Source: DAOUJI01 sp965224415 (GTDB lineage: Bacteria; Chloroflexota; Dehalococcoidia; Lucifugimonadales; JAGWBF01). Taken from it: a stretch of DNA of 64,000 bases. Location: the NCBI GenBank assembly GCA_965224415.1, contig CBDCZB010000004.1, forward strand, positions 992,001-1,056,000, in the 5' to 3' direction. Numbering within the stretch: the first letter of the stretch is position 1; each line of letters begins with the position of its first letter. Below the pieces are notes generated by a model. That model made no database searches, was not told the DNA's origin, and saw nothing but the letters and a program-made list of their open reading frames with translations. The position numbers and the translations under genes were made by a program. Positions 9,630 through 18,247 of this stretch are shown in pieces.

Positions 9630-10451
9630 ATGACTGGCCACGCGTCATCTACGTCCAGCTACACGATGGGCTACAGCGAGGAGTTCCGGCAGCTTCTCAA
9701 TAGACGGAGCGCCGAGACCCATGCCAAACATCTGCTGCCCCACTTGAAGCCTGGGCTGCTCGACTTTGGCTGCGGACCCGGGACGATTACGGTCGGTCTG
9801 GCCAAGGCTGTGGAACCGGGGGAGGTGCACGGCATTGACATGGCGGAGTCGCAAATTAACCTGGCCCGGTCTGCCGCCGAGGCTGGAGGTCACACCAACG
9901 TGACGTTCAACATCGGCTCCGTGCTCGAACTTCCTTTCGAAGACAACTCTTTCGACGCCGCCCACTGCCACGCCGTTTTAATGCACATACCCGACACCCA
10001 GGCGGCTTTGGCAGAGGTGAAGCGGGTCTTGAAGCCAGGCGGCATAGTGGCCAGCCGCGAAACGATTGTCGCCTCCTCGTTCCTGGAGCCGTCCTCCGAT
10101 GGCACAGACGCCGGATGGGAATTGTTTTCAAACCTTCTGGCCGCCAACGGAGGACATCCAAAGATGGGAAAAGAACTAAAGCACAAGTTCCTTGAAGCCG
10201 GGTTTTCGGACATTCAGACGAGCGGCTCCTTCGACTTCTTTGGATCCGACGAGGACGTCGCCTTCGTCTATGGCTTTATAGTGGACTGGTTCTTTTTGCC
10301 CGAAGTAATAGCCGCGGCTGTAAAATACGGGCTGGCCACCCAGGAGCAATTCGACACGGCCCGCCAAGGGCTAGACCAGTGGAAGAACCGCCAGGGCGCC
10401 TGTGGAGCCATCGCATTCGGCGAAGGAATCGCCCGCAAGCCCCAGTCCTGA
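9630..10451 (+). CDS. class I SAM-dependent methyltransferase
   Basis: 273 residues. Motif I is LLDFGCGPGT at 43-52, the acidic ribose-binding residue is Asp70 in VHGIDMAES, motif III/IV is SFDAAHCHAVLMHIPD and the post-motif is VLKPGGIVASRE. This is the UbiE/Methyltransf_11 type acting on a small molecule. The ribosome site GAAGGGAGAG precedes ATG 9630. It stands alone between the divergent peptidase gene and the convergent VapBC pair, so context does not name a substrate. Confidence 0.85.
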   Translation: MTGHASSTSSYTMGYSEEFRQLLNRRSAETHAKHLLPHLKPGLLDFGCGPGTITVGLAKAVEPGEVHGIDMAESQINLARSAAEAGGHTNVTFNIGSVLELPFEDNSFDAAHCHAVLMHIPDTQAALAEVKRVLKPGGIVASRETIVASSFLEPSSDGTDAGWELFSNLLAANGGHPKMGKELKHKFLEAGFSDIQTSGSFDFFGSDEDVAFVYGFIVDWFFLPEVIAAAVKYGLATQEQFDTARQGLDQWKNRQGACGAIAFGEGIARKPQS

Positions 10452-10492
10452 GTCGCAATCGCCGTCTACAGCCGATGGTTGGTCTGGCGTTC

Positions 10493-10942
10493 CTAACCCG
10501 CCAGTATGAAGTCTGCCCATAACTCTACGTCGGAAGGGTCCAGCCGGTTTAACCCCGGCAGACGGTCAAAGTCAGCATCTACGGAAACGATCCGGTCGGC
10601 TCCCAAGCGGTGCATCACCGCCGCGTGGACAAGGTCCCGGGCGCTTACCCCCTGATGCAAGTCCGCCAGCCTCGCCGCCTCGTTGATATCCTCCGGATAT
10701 ACGGGTTCGATACGACCTCGCATCACCTCGGCGAATTCCCTGAGGACCTCTCTGCCCAAGGCCCATCTCCCTGAGGCAACGTAGCGATGCAGAAGTTCCT
10801 GAAGGACCTCTGCGTCTGTGACAAACGCCAGCGGATGCTCCGCGGTCATCACGAGCACCCGAGCGCACCACTCCTTGTTGGGATGGTCCCTGCCAGCGGC
10901 ATAGATGGGCACATTGGCGTCAATGAAGACCGCCCGGCTCAT
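10493..10942 (-). CDS. vapC: PIN-domain ribonuclease toxin (VapC family)
   Basis: 149 residues if started at the Met preceding SRAVFIDANVPIY. The PIN active-site acids are visible: Asp8 in FIDANVPIY, a central Glu in EVLQELLHRY, Asp in SARDLVHAAV and the final pair in SVDADFDRL. It would cleave RNA (VapC toxins often cut initiator tRNA or rRNA) when not neutralised by the partner antitoxin. It overlaps the upstream ribbon-helix-helix gene by 23 bases, the usual antitoxin-first arrangement. A start ten codons further upstream is possible. Confidence 0.8.
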   Translation of the reverse strand: MSRAVFIDANVPIYAAGRDHPNKEWCARVLVMTAEHPLAFVTDAEVLQELLHRYVASGRWALGREVLREFAEVMRGRIEPVYPEDINEAARLADLHQGVSARDLVHAAVMHRLGADRIVSVDADFDRLPGLNRLDPSDVELWADFILAG

Positions 10943-11168
10943 GCGCCGCCTCCAATTCTCGGCAGAGCTCATCGGCGTCAGGCGGGTCCTCGACTTCCAG
11001 ACTGATCAACCGTGCAACGGCCCCTTTCCGACGTTCCAGCGCCACACGCTCATAGGCGTCATCAATCAGACGGCGCACGACCTCGGAGATCGGCGTTCCG
11101 CTTTCCTCGACGATCTCATCCAATCGCCTACGCCGTTCGGCGTCCAGCCGTACATCCAGCCGCGCCAT
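10920..11168 (-). CDS. vapB: ribbon-helix-helix antitoxin (VapB-like)
   Basis: 82 residues from the Met of MARLDVRLDAERRRRL. The N-terminal strand RLDVRLD followed by two short helices (RLDEIVEESGTPISEVVRRL) is a typical RHH DNA-binding fold; the acidic, Leu-rich C-terminus would wrap the toxin. AAGGAGGGAGAAT lies directly before this ATG and favours it over the upstream Met. Such antitoxins repress their own promoter together with the toxin. Confidence 0.75.
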   Translation of the reverse strand: MARLDVRLDAERRRRLDEIVEESGTPISEVVRRLIDDAYERVALERRKGAVARLISLEVEDPPDADELCRELEAAHEPGGLH

Positions 11169-11300
11169 ATTCTCCCTCCTTGTGGATACACGAATGTACG
11201 GAGTCAACTATACGGACCAACTATGCCTTACGTCAACAGCTGGGGCGTCAAGGGAGTCTGAGGACAGCTTTCAAGGCCGGACTGCCGGGCCTAAACTCGA

Positions 11301-12791
11301 TCACCTGTCGAAGAGCACACCCGGCAGCCAGAGCGCAATCTCCGGGAACGCCAGCACCAAGGCCGTGGTTACGGCCATGCAGCCCATAAAGGGCAGCACG
11401 CCAATCCATACGTCTGAAATGGTGCTTTGCCGCATTGGGGTATTCGTCCTCGCCGCTTCTTCCCGATCCACGTCCTGACGCACCCCATGCAAGACGTACA
11501 GGTTGATGCCCTCTGGCGGACTGATAAGGGCCGCTTCAACCAACAGCACTATGATGACGCCGAACCAGACTAGGTCGACGCCAGCCTGCGATAACGTGGG
11601 AAGCAGAATGGGAACGGTGGTCACCATCATGGCGAAGCTTTCCATAAAGGTGCCCAGAACGAGATAGAACACGACCAACGCCAGGACGAGCTGCCAATCA
11701 GTCAGGTTCCAGCCTACGATAACGTCGGCAATGTCTTGAGAGATGCCCAACCGTGCGAAAGCGTAGCTCAACGTGAACGCGGCCATTAGAATCAGGAATA
11801 TCATTCCCGTTGTCCGCACCGTTGAGATAACCGAGTCCAGCACAATTCGGCCGTTGCGCTGAACCACTGCCCTGACCGCCTCACCGAAGGGCATCCGGCC
11901 CGCCTCCAGAGTTTCCTGAGCGCTTGCGGCCGTGAAGTACATCAGCCCGGCGCTCCTCCACAGGCGCCCGAACATGGGAGTCAGCAGTTCACCCGAGTTC
12001 AATAGAATCGTCAAGACGAAGGCGCCTGTCACACCGAAAGCAGCCGCTTCGCTGGGAGCGGCCCATCCCAGGTATATGGACACCAACACGAGGAATATCA
12101 ATGCCCCGACAGGCATCAGTTGGACGGCCCCAGTCAGCCTGAGCTTCCAGCCTTCCCAGCTGGTGAAACTCTCTCCTTGTTCCCTAGGCGCCATGCCGCG
12201 CCAGAATATCGCCGTGACGGCGATCATCACCATGAACGACAACGCCAGCAGGATGCCGGGGAAGAGCCCGGCCATGTAGAGGCGCCCAATGGACTCCTCC
12301 GCCAAAACACCGTAGAGAATCAGGCTGATGCTGGGGGGGATCAGGATGCCCAGCGTGCCTCCCGCCGCCAGTGAGCCAATTACCATGCGTTCCGAGTAGT
12401 TCCGCTGCCGGAAGGCTGGCAGCGACGTACGGCTGATGGTGGCGGAGGTGGCTACACTGGAGCCGGAACAGGCGGCGAATATGGCGCAGGACAGGATGTT
12501 GGTGTGAATCAGGCCTCCTGGCAGGAACCATATCCAGCGAGAAATGACGGAATACATCCGCTCTCCCATTCCCGACCGGTTCATCAACTCTCCCATCAGT
12601 ATGAATAGAGGAATGGCGACCAGGATGAAGTTGGTGTTCCGGTCCCAGGCTATGTTGTCCATGATGCTCCACGGCGCACGCGCGGAGAAAAAGAACATGA
12701 TTATGAGGGATAGACAGCCCAGAGCTCCGGCGACATACATGCCCGCCGTAAAGAAGGCCGACATTAAACCGAATGCAATGCCAAGGACCAA
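11301..12791 (-). CDS. dctM: TRAP transporter large permease (DctM family)
   Basis: 496 residues with about 12-14 hydrophobic segments. Family signatures include IPLFILMGELMNRSGM near residue 60, FAACSGSSVATSATISR near 105-121 and GGTLGILIPPSISLILYG near 145. It forms the sodium- or proton-coupled channel of a TRAP transporter. It is some 60 residues longer than most DctM proteins because of a polar stretch in the middle (after IFWRG and around EAGRMPFGEAVRAV). The start is TTG, supported by GGAGG seven bases before it. It is the last gene of DctP-DctQ-DctM, all in the same orientation. Confidence 0.9.
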   Translation of the reverse strand: MVLGIAFGLMSAFFTAGMYVAGALGCLSLIIMFFFSARAPWSIMDNIAWDRNTNFILVAIPLFILMGELMNRSGMGERMYSVISRWIWFLPGGLIHTNILSCAIFAACSGSSVATSATISRTSLPAFRQRNYSERMVIGSLAAGGTLGILIPPSISLILYGVLAEESIGRLYMAGLFPGILLALSFMVMIAVTAIFWRGMAPREQGESFTSWEGWKLRLTGAVQLMPVGALIFLVLVSIYLGWAAPSEAAAFGVTGAFVLTILLNSGELLTPMFGRLWRSAGLMYFTAASAQETLEAGRMPFGEAVRAVVQRNGRIVLDSVISTVRTTGMIFLILMAAFTLSYAFARLGISQDIADVIVGWNLTDWQLVLALVVFYLVLGTFMESFAMMVTTVPILLPTLSQAGVDLVWFGVIIVLLVEAALISPPEGINLYVLHGVRQDVDREEAARTNTPMRQSTISDVWIGVLPFMGCMAVTTALVLAFPEIALWLPGVLFDR

Positions 12792-12844
12792 GCCTTAACC
12801 TCCGGGGCGCGAGAGGACGCCCCATCCCTCATGACGCCAGCCCG

Positions 12845-13438
12845 TTATTCGATTTCGTCCCCGCCCATGGCCTTGTGTATGCGCGGCAGCCATTTCTCGG
12901 CGACTAAGGAAGTCATCATCTGCACCGAGGCGATAACCAGCAAACTGAATCCAATGGCTACTACAATCTTGGGGATGAACACCGGAACCCAGGGATAGTC
13001 GTTGACCACTACACCCTTCTGGTAATCGTCGATTACCTTGTCCCATAGCTTCCAGGACGTGATTACCGACAGAAAGCACACGCCGGCCAAAGCAACCCAG
13101 TCGGCAATCGCTCTGATTCCGGGGCTCATCCGTGGCAGCATCACGTCGATTCGCACGTGGGCGTCTGACCGAAGCGTGTAGGCGAAAGCCCAGGTGGCGG
13201 CCATCGCCAGTACGTACCCGCTCATCACGTCTCCGGCTGGGGCGTGGACCCAATCCAGTTGTCGGGCTATCGCCTGGTAAGTGATGAAAAAGCCCAGGAG
13301 CAGCAACTGAAGGCCACAGACATACCCAAGAAACAAATATAGACGGTCAACTCTGCGAGCGGCCGCCCGGAACCCCAACAACGCATATAGAGCCGCAGTC
13401 TTGCGTCCGGTGTAGGCTGACGAGCTTGTGGATGTCAT
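12845..13438 (-). CDS. dctQ: TRAP transporter small permease (DctQ family)
   Basis: 197 residues with four predicted membrane helices. The signature between helices two and three, FAYTLRSDAHVRIDVML, is typical of DctQ. It is the small membrane subunit that pairs with DctM. It lies 53 bases before the dctM start and about 160 bases after dctP. The open frame begins two codons earlier with GTG; ATG 13438 is taken here, but neither has a strong ribosome site. Confidence 0.88.
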   Translation of the reverse strand: MTSTSSSAYTGRKTAALYALLGFRAAARRVDRLYLFLGYVCGLQLLLLGFFITYQAIARQLDWVHAPAGDVMSGYVLAMAATWAFAYTLRSDAHVRIDVMLPRMSPGIRAIADWVALAGVCFLSVITSWKLWDKVIDDYQKGVVVNDYPWVPVFIPKIVVAIGFSLLVIASVQMMTSLVAEKWLPRIHKAMGGDEIE

Positions 13439-13602
13439 CGTCACTGAGGCGCTTTCACTAATAGAAGCTCAAGGCTAATCCGGACATTCTCCAACACGCC
13501 TTTGTCGAGACTTCGGGAGCCTCTCAACCTGACCGTTGGCTTTACGAACATCCTTAGAGACCTGACTCAACTCACTCAGGTCCCGGCGACACCCACAGGC
13601 AA

Positions 13603-15135
13603 TCACCTGGAGCGCGGGCCCTTGGTGATGGGAACCTCGCTTAGAGACCCGTCCTCGTTGATCGATATCCCTGTGTATGCGCTGATTTCCTCGTTGAACG
13701 CATTGACGATCGCGTCGTTTTTTCCGGGGTATCCAAGGCGTTTCAGCCAGCCGGGTATTACGTGTTCAGCCAGCACCACGGTCTGAATGTGTTCGGCTAT
13801 CTCTGGGGAGAAGGGAACGATCTCAAGCCCAAATTGCTGGTTGATTTGGACTGGAACGACATTAAGGAAGGGAGCGAGACGCAGCGCTTCAAGTTCGGTT
13901 TTGGCGCCTTCTTCGATAATGATTTGCTGCAGGTCCTCCGGTATCTCGTCCCAAACGTCCTTGTTGATTACGTTGTTTGTGTACCCGAAGCCAATTACCG
14001 CCCCGACCATGTAGTCAGCCACTTCATACAACCGTTCGGGTATCGCCAGCAGCACTCCCTGCGTTGCAAAGTCTATATTGTGCAGTTCCAAAGCGACGTA
14101 CGACTGGCCCGGCCCCAGGAATACAGGCTCACCTCCCATCCCGTTAATGAAGTCCGACATCGCGGCCCCGTGGGACCTAATCTTTGCATCCTTGAAGTCT
14201 GCAACTGTCTGAAGCGGCTTGTTCCCGAAGAACCACTGGTCGGAACCTGCGAACCAGTTCCGGTTCAACACGTGGCTGCCGTCAGTGGCTTCGAGAATAA
14301 TCTGGTCCACGTCCTCGGCTACCGCCGTCAGAATCGAATATGATGTCTCCCAATCTGTGGATATGCCCCACATCGCCTGTATCTCGAGGGGCGGCAGCGC
14401 TCCCGCAACGTAGCCTGCGTATATATTCGCCATGTCCAGCGTTCCATCTCCGACCTGGTCCAGAGTGTCCGGTCCATCCAGCCCCAGCTCGGGGAAGGAG
14501 ACGACGGATAGTTTCACCTGGCCGTTGGTCCGCTCGGCCAGGTTGGGAGCCCAGTAGGCTTGAATCATCACGCACGTGGGGAGGGTGCGAGTTATGCAGG
14601 CGTGCTGAATCTCTATGTTCTCGCCGGACGACGTAAGCTCGGTTGGGTTGGTCAGCTTGGCCTTCTCCAACAGGTCCTGGTAGTAGTCGCTGGTGTAGAT
14701 GAACATGTGGCTGTCGAGGCGCAACTCAGGCGCGCCGAACAGAGACATCTGGAATATCTGGGTGTACAAAAACTCCGGCGTCTCGAACATCAGGCCAGGG
14801 TGAGGCGGCGGTCCAAGCAACTGCGTAGGGTCGCCTACAAATATTGCGCCAGGCCCGTTTGCATGTTCGGCGGCGTATTCGGCCAACGCTTTTTCCTCGT
14901 CGGACATGGCCGCGGGTTCCGTGGCGGCCGGCTCTTTAGTCTCGCCAGCGGTCGGAGGTGTCGTGGCGGGAGGAACAGGAGTGTTAGTAGGAGATGGAGT
15001 GGAGGTAGGAGCTGTCGTTGCGGTAGGCACAGGGGTGTCGGTGGGATCCGGGTCGCCGCCACAAGCTCCCAAACCAAGCGCCAACGCCACGGAGGCTATT
15101 ACGACAACGATCCCCGTAGCTAACCGATGCTTCAT
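13603..15135 (-). CDS. dctP: TRAP transporter solute-binding lipoprotein (DctP family)
   Basis: 510 residues, clearly longer than the usual 320-380. A lipobox LGLGACGG is followed by a Thr/Pro linker of about 50 residues and a further unfamiliar segment of roughly 100 residues before the DctP fold. The core shows DAKIRSHGAAMSDFINGMGG, then a segment ending SYVALELHNIDFATQGV, matching the DctP ligand-arginine and helix region (Arg in KIRSH). It captures a carboxylate-type ligand outside the membrane and delivers it to DctQM. As a lipoprotein it would be tethered, which suits a cell with a single membrane or an outer-leaflet anchor. The ligand is unknown. Confidence 0.88.
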   Translation of the reverse strand: MKHRLATGIVVVIASVALALGLGACGGDPDPTDTPVPTATTAPTSTPSPTNTPVPPATTPPTAGETKEPAATEPAAMSDEEKALAEYAAEHANGPGAIFVGDPTQLLGPPPHPGLMFETPEFLYTQIFQMSLFGAPELRLDSHMFIYTSDYYQDLLEKAKLTNPTELTSSGENIEIQHACITRTLPTCVMIQAYWAPNLAERTNGQVKLSVVSFPELGLDGPDTLDQVGDGTLDMANIYAGYVAGALPPLEIQAMWGISTDWETSYSILTAVAEDVDQIILEATDGSHVLNRNWFAGSDQWFFGNKPLQTVADFKDAKIRSHGAAMSDFINGMGGEPVFLGPGQSYVALELHNIDFATQGVLLAIPERLYEVADYMVGAVIGFGYTNNVINKDVWDEIPEDLQQIIIEEGAKTELEALRLAPFLNVVPVQINQQFGLEIVPFSPEIAEHIQTVVLAEHVIPGWLKRLGYPGKNDAIVNAFNEEISAYTGISINEDGSLSEVPITKGPRSR

Positions 15136-15323
15136 AATGTTCCTGTGCCTTTCGCAGCTTTAGAGAATATTCCGAATCAATCGGACGGATTGTAGTCAAA
15201 AGGCGGTCTAGGGGTCAATGAATATAGGCGCCGATAGCGTCCACTTGGCCGCACCGCCATAGGTGGTCGGCGACTTGATCGGCGGCTTGACGCACCGGAG
15301 AACTGGATAGAGTAAACTTGATT

Positions 15324-16073
15324 ATGAACGCTGCCCGAACCGCGATAGCCGGAGTTCTAATTCTCGCTCTTGGCGCCGCCGCTTGGATAGGAGTTTCGTA
15401 TTGGACTGGGAGCGACCCAGCCACCGCCGCTGAGCTCGTAGCCTCCATACAGGCGGACAAACAATCATTGTTGGACGGCATACGTGAAGGACGGCCTCTC
15501 TACTTCAAATATGACGACTTCCGAAAGGGCAGGCTAGGGCCCGGCTATTATTATCCCGATAGGGTCATACTGGAAGAATGGCTGAGAGCAGGCGAAGATG
15601 GATCAACTGAAACGGTCGTGGCAACAATGCGAAGCCTTGAAGGTGAGCTGTTGGGGTACACGCTCCTTAGCGACGGATCCTTGGTTTATACTGACGTTGG
15701 AACTGGCTGGTCGGTCGATATGATCGGGAACCTCTGGGGTAGTTTGGAGAGCACAGTGAACACATATTGGGATGGCCTGCTGACACTCCAGGGTCCAGAT
15801 ATTGAATTCAAGGGGAGGGGGAGCCTTCACCAAAGGGAGAGCCTGATATATGAACGGTCACGCACGTCTCAGGGAGGCCCAGACGAAGGCGCCCAGCAGT
15901 CAATGGTTTCGAGGATGGAACTGGTAGAAGAGGCTCCACTACTTTACAAGTATTCTCTTTACGAGATTGACGACCAGGGAGCAAGAACTCTTGTAGAAGA
16001 GCAAACTGTGGTTGAATACCGATTGCTCCCAGAAGGAAGCGTTATCCCCACTGTACCCGACCACAGCCCTTAG
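15324..16073 (+). CDS. membrane-anchored exported protein of unknown function
   Basis: 249 residues. One N-terminal hydrophobic helix (IAGVLILALGAAAWIGVSYW) is followed by a polar, strand-rich extracytoplasmic region without cysteines. I do not recognise the family. The sequence has normal coding character throughout and ends in a short Pro-rich tail. A TTG codon six bases upstream could also start it; no strong ribosome site is visible. It is divergent from dctP and convergent with the small membrane gene at 16099, so context offers no role. Confidence 0.65.
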   Translation: MNAARTAIAGVLILALGAAAWIGVSYWTGSDPATAAELVASIQADKQSLLDGIREGRPLYFKYDDFRKGRLGPGYYYPDRVILEEWLRAGEDGSTETVVATMRSLEGELLGYTLLSDGSLVYTDVGTGWSVDMIGNLWGSLESTVNTYWDGLLTLQGPDIEFKGRGSLHQRESLIYERSRTSQGGPDEGAQQSMVSRMELVEEAPLLYKYSLYEIDDQGARTLVEEQTVVEYRLLPEGSVIPTVPDHSP

Positions 16074-16098
16074 GAATGGGAGCCTCCTTCAGCTGCCG

Positions 16099-16788
16099 CT
16101 AGCCTCCAGAGGGTGAGCTGTGCGTGGCGGCAAAGCGCCGTTCCACCCGGCCCGTAGCAAGCAACACCCCGACGACCGCCAGCCACACAAAGAACGCGGC
16201 TCCGCTAATCGGGTGGATGACGGTTGCAGCGTCGACCCAGATGAACAACATCGCTACGCCGATGACGGCTGACGCGGGCGAGATCAGCTTCAAACCGCCG
16301 CCCGCCTTCCACTGATAACGGGCGGCGCCTATCAGGGCGAGACCTGCCGCTGTGAACCCGATCTTTCCGGTCAGCCAACGGAGATAGTGAATCGTCTCAG
16401 TCGACCCTGAAATGACAGCTCCTGGCGCCTCGGGCGCCGACGCCGCCAGCACGACGGCGCACACACCCGACAAGCCAGTCACAACACCCGACACGCCCAG
16501 CAGCACTGGGACAATGGGCGTAGCCAGCCGCTCTCGAATAATCCACGTCCGCAGCAGGAAACAAGCCGCAGCCAACAACGTGACTCCTGAGGCCAACCTT
16601 GCTGCGCCTCCGATCGCATAGAACCACCTGCTTTCCGCAATGGCGGCCAGGGATTCCGTAAGGGTTTCCTGGTCGGCGTCGGCGGAAATCCGGGCCATGA
16701 CCGACACCACAGTGGCCACCGCTGTGAGCAGCAGAAGCGCGCCCGCTTTCCGGGCCGTTGAATCTTTTGGTCGACTTGAAGCCTGCAT
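16099..16788 (-). CDS. six-helix membrane protein, last gene of imelysin operon
   Basis: 229 residues from the Met of MQASSRPKDSTARKAG, with GGGAGAG about nine bases upstream and only four bases after the HTTM stop codon. Six hydrophobic segments are evident (for example AGALLLLTAVATVVSV, GVTLLAAACFLL and FFVWLAVVGVLLATG). It resembles small DUF4386-like integral membrane proteins, but no conserved motif allows a firm call. Its place at the end of the imelysin/di-haem operon suggests a membrane role in that system. An upstream Met would overlap the preceding gene and is unlikely. Confidence 0.7.
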   Translation of the reverse strand: MQASSRPKDSTARKAGALLLLTAVATVVSVMARISADADQETLTESLAAIAESRWFYAIGGAARLASGVTLLAAACFLLRTWIIRERLATPIVPVLLGVSGVVTGLSGVCAVVLAASAPEAPGAVISGSTETIHYLRWLTGKIGFTAAGLALIGAARYQWKAGGGLKLISPASAVIGVAMLFIWVDAATVIHPISGAAFFVWLAVVGVLLATGRVERRFAATHSSPSGG

Positions 16789-16792
16789 AGCG

Positions 16793-18238
16793 TTAACTCT
16801 CCCTATGTTGGCGGTGGGGCAGAATCCAAGGCTTGGGGCCAATCCCGCAGGCGACGCGGGCGAGGTCAGCTTCCGGGTCTATCAAGCGGGCCGCTGGCCG
16901 TCCATTATAGCTGACATACGCGTCCGCTCGGACTTCAACTTCTTTATGTCCCCTCTCGATGAAGTCGTCTCGGATGATGTGAGCCGCGGCGAGAATCATG
17001 TCCGGCTGATAAGCCATGCGCTCCACTTGAACAGGCGTAAAATACTCGTCCGGATAGACCAGCCGTTCGTAGTCATTGCCTTGACTGGCTACGCGGAACT
17101 TTACCAGGCCGGTTTTTTCAGTGACCAGCACTCTCCAAGAGAACCGGTAGCCTTCCTCCGTCCAGCGGACGTTGCCCGGGTACGCCAGGTGCCTCAAAGG
17201 CATCAATACTTGCACGGCCAGGAATGCTGCTCCCAGGACTATGGCTACACGTACGGGCCACGACAGACCCTGCTGTCCCGCGTTGGATGCGGAAAAGGAA
17301 GTGGACTCAGGACTGCCGGTTGGCCTGCGAAAGCGGCGCATAAGACGGATGGGCCAGTCAGGTTCGAAGAACACCAGGGCAGCCCCGATCATTATCCAGG
17401 GGAACATGCCGATAGGTGGGAACAAAATTGCGGTTGTTACGTGGAACAGCACGAGCACGGCGTAGGCATAGAGGCGGGTCCTTTTCCAAAGCAGCCATCC
17501 TATAATGGTCAAGTCGAAGCACGCCCCCGCCCAGCTCATTAGATATGGCGTCCACGACTCCCTTACCAACGATCCGATGAGCGGTGTGTCGGAACTGTTG
17601 TAGAGCCAGATGCGCAATGGCTCGGCGTGGAACAGCCAATCGGGATTCAGCTTGGCGATTCCCGCAAATACGTAGACCAGTCCGACCTGGGCCCGTAGCG
17701 CCCACACCACAGCCCTGGATATGGTCGCACCGCCTCTCTCTTCTGAAGGCCTCGGAGAGTCCAGGGACGCCATTCGGCTTAGAGGTAGGAAAATCATCAG
17801 CAAGCTGATAAGGCTAACGAAGTAGTAATGGTTGAGATAAGTAGTTTTGTCGATTAGCTCGACGTAGGTAAAGAGCAGAAAGAACGCGGCGATGGACAGC
17901 CGCCATCGGTACCCCAACGCAACACAGAGGCTGGCAAGGCCGAGGAACGCGAAATGTAGGTGCATGCCCCAACCCGGCCATGCTTGGACCCACCCGAACC
18001 CGTAGTAGCTGAAGTGGTGGGCAGGTTCAATGTACAGTTCGGAAATCCAGCCGTTGGCGGCGAAGCGGACCACTGCAGCAACGCCGAGGAGTCCGAATAT
18101 GATGCGGAATGCTGCCGCCGACGCGGGTGAAACAGGCTCAGCCCCGGCATGGATGACTTTGTTGGCAAGGCTGAAGGGCTTTTTCCTGGTAAGGCCCATG
18201 CCTGATTGCCGCGCGGGCGGGGCAATGGTAGAAGACAT
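16793..18238 (-). CDS. HTTM / vitamin K-dependent gamma-carboxylase-like membrane protein
   Basis: 481 residues. The N-terminal half has the HTTM layout of several helices with the hallmark cluster HLHFAFLGLASLCVALGYRW, then TYVELIDKTTYLNHYYFVSL and a helix pair RAQVGLVYVFAGIAKLNPDW, all typical of bacterial gamma-carboxylase homologues. The C-terminal part (about residues 330-481) is a soluble domain with RWTEEGYRFSWRVL and PDMILAAAHIIRD. Eukaryotic homologues carboxylate glutamates to bind calcium; bacterial members are mostly uncharacterised. It follows the second imelysin gene by nine bases and belongs to its operon. Whether it modifies the neighbouring lipoproteins is speculation. Confidence 0.83.
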   Translation of the reverse strand: MSSTIAPPARQSGMGLTRKKPFSLANKVIHAGAEPVSPASAAAFRIIFGLLGVAAVVRFAANGWISELYIEPAHHFSYYGFGWVQAWPGWGMHLHFAFLGLASLCVALGYRWRLSIAAFFLLFTYVELIDKTTYLNHYYFVSLISLLMIFLPLSRMASLDSPRPSEERGGATISRAVVWALRAQVGLVYVFAGIAKLNPDWLFHAEPLRIWLYNSSDTPLIGSLVRESWTPYLMSWAGACFDLTIIGWLLWKRTRLYAYAVLVLFHVTTAILFPPIGMFPWIMIGAALVFFEPDWPIRLMRRFRRPTGSPESTSFSASNAGQQGLSWPVRVAIVLGAAFLAVQVLMPLRHLAYPGNVRWTEEGYRFSWRVLVTEKTGLVKFRVASQGNDYERLVYPDEYFTPVQVERMAYQPDMILAAAHIIRDDFIERGHKEVEVRADAYVSYNGRPAARLIDPEADLARVACGIGPKPWILPHRQHRES

Positions 18239-18247
18239 CGAGAGCCC

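Noticed and set aside
14835..15123. Gly/Val- or Pro/Thr-rich frames opposite the DctP linker, and similar frames opposite the other lipoprotein linkers
   Set aside because: They arise from the repetitive Thr/Pro codons of the linkers read on the other strand or frame; not genes.
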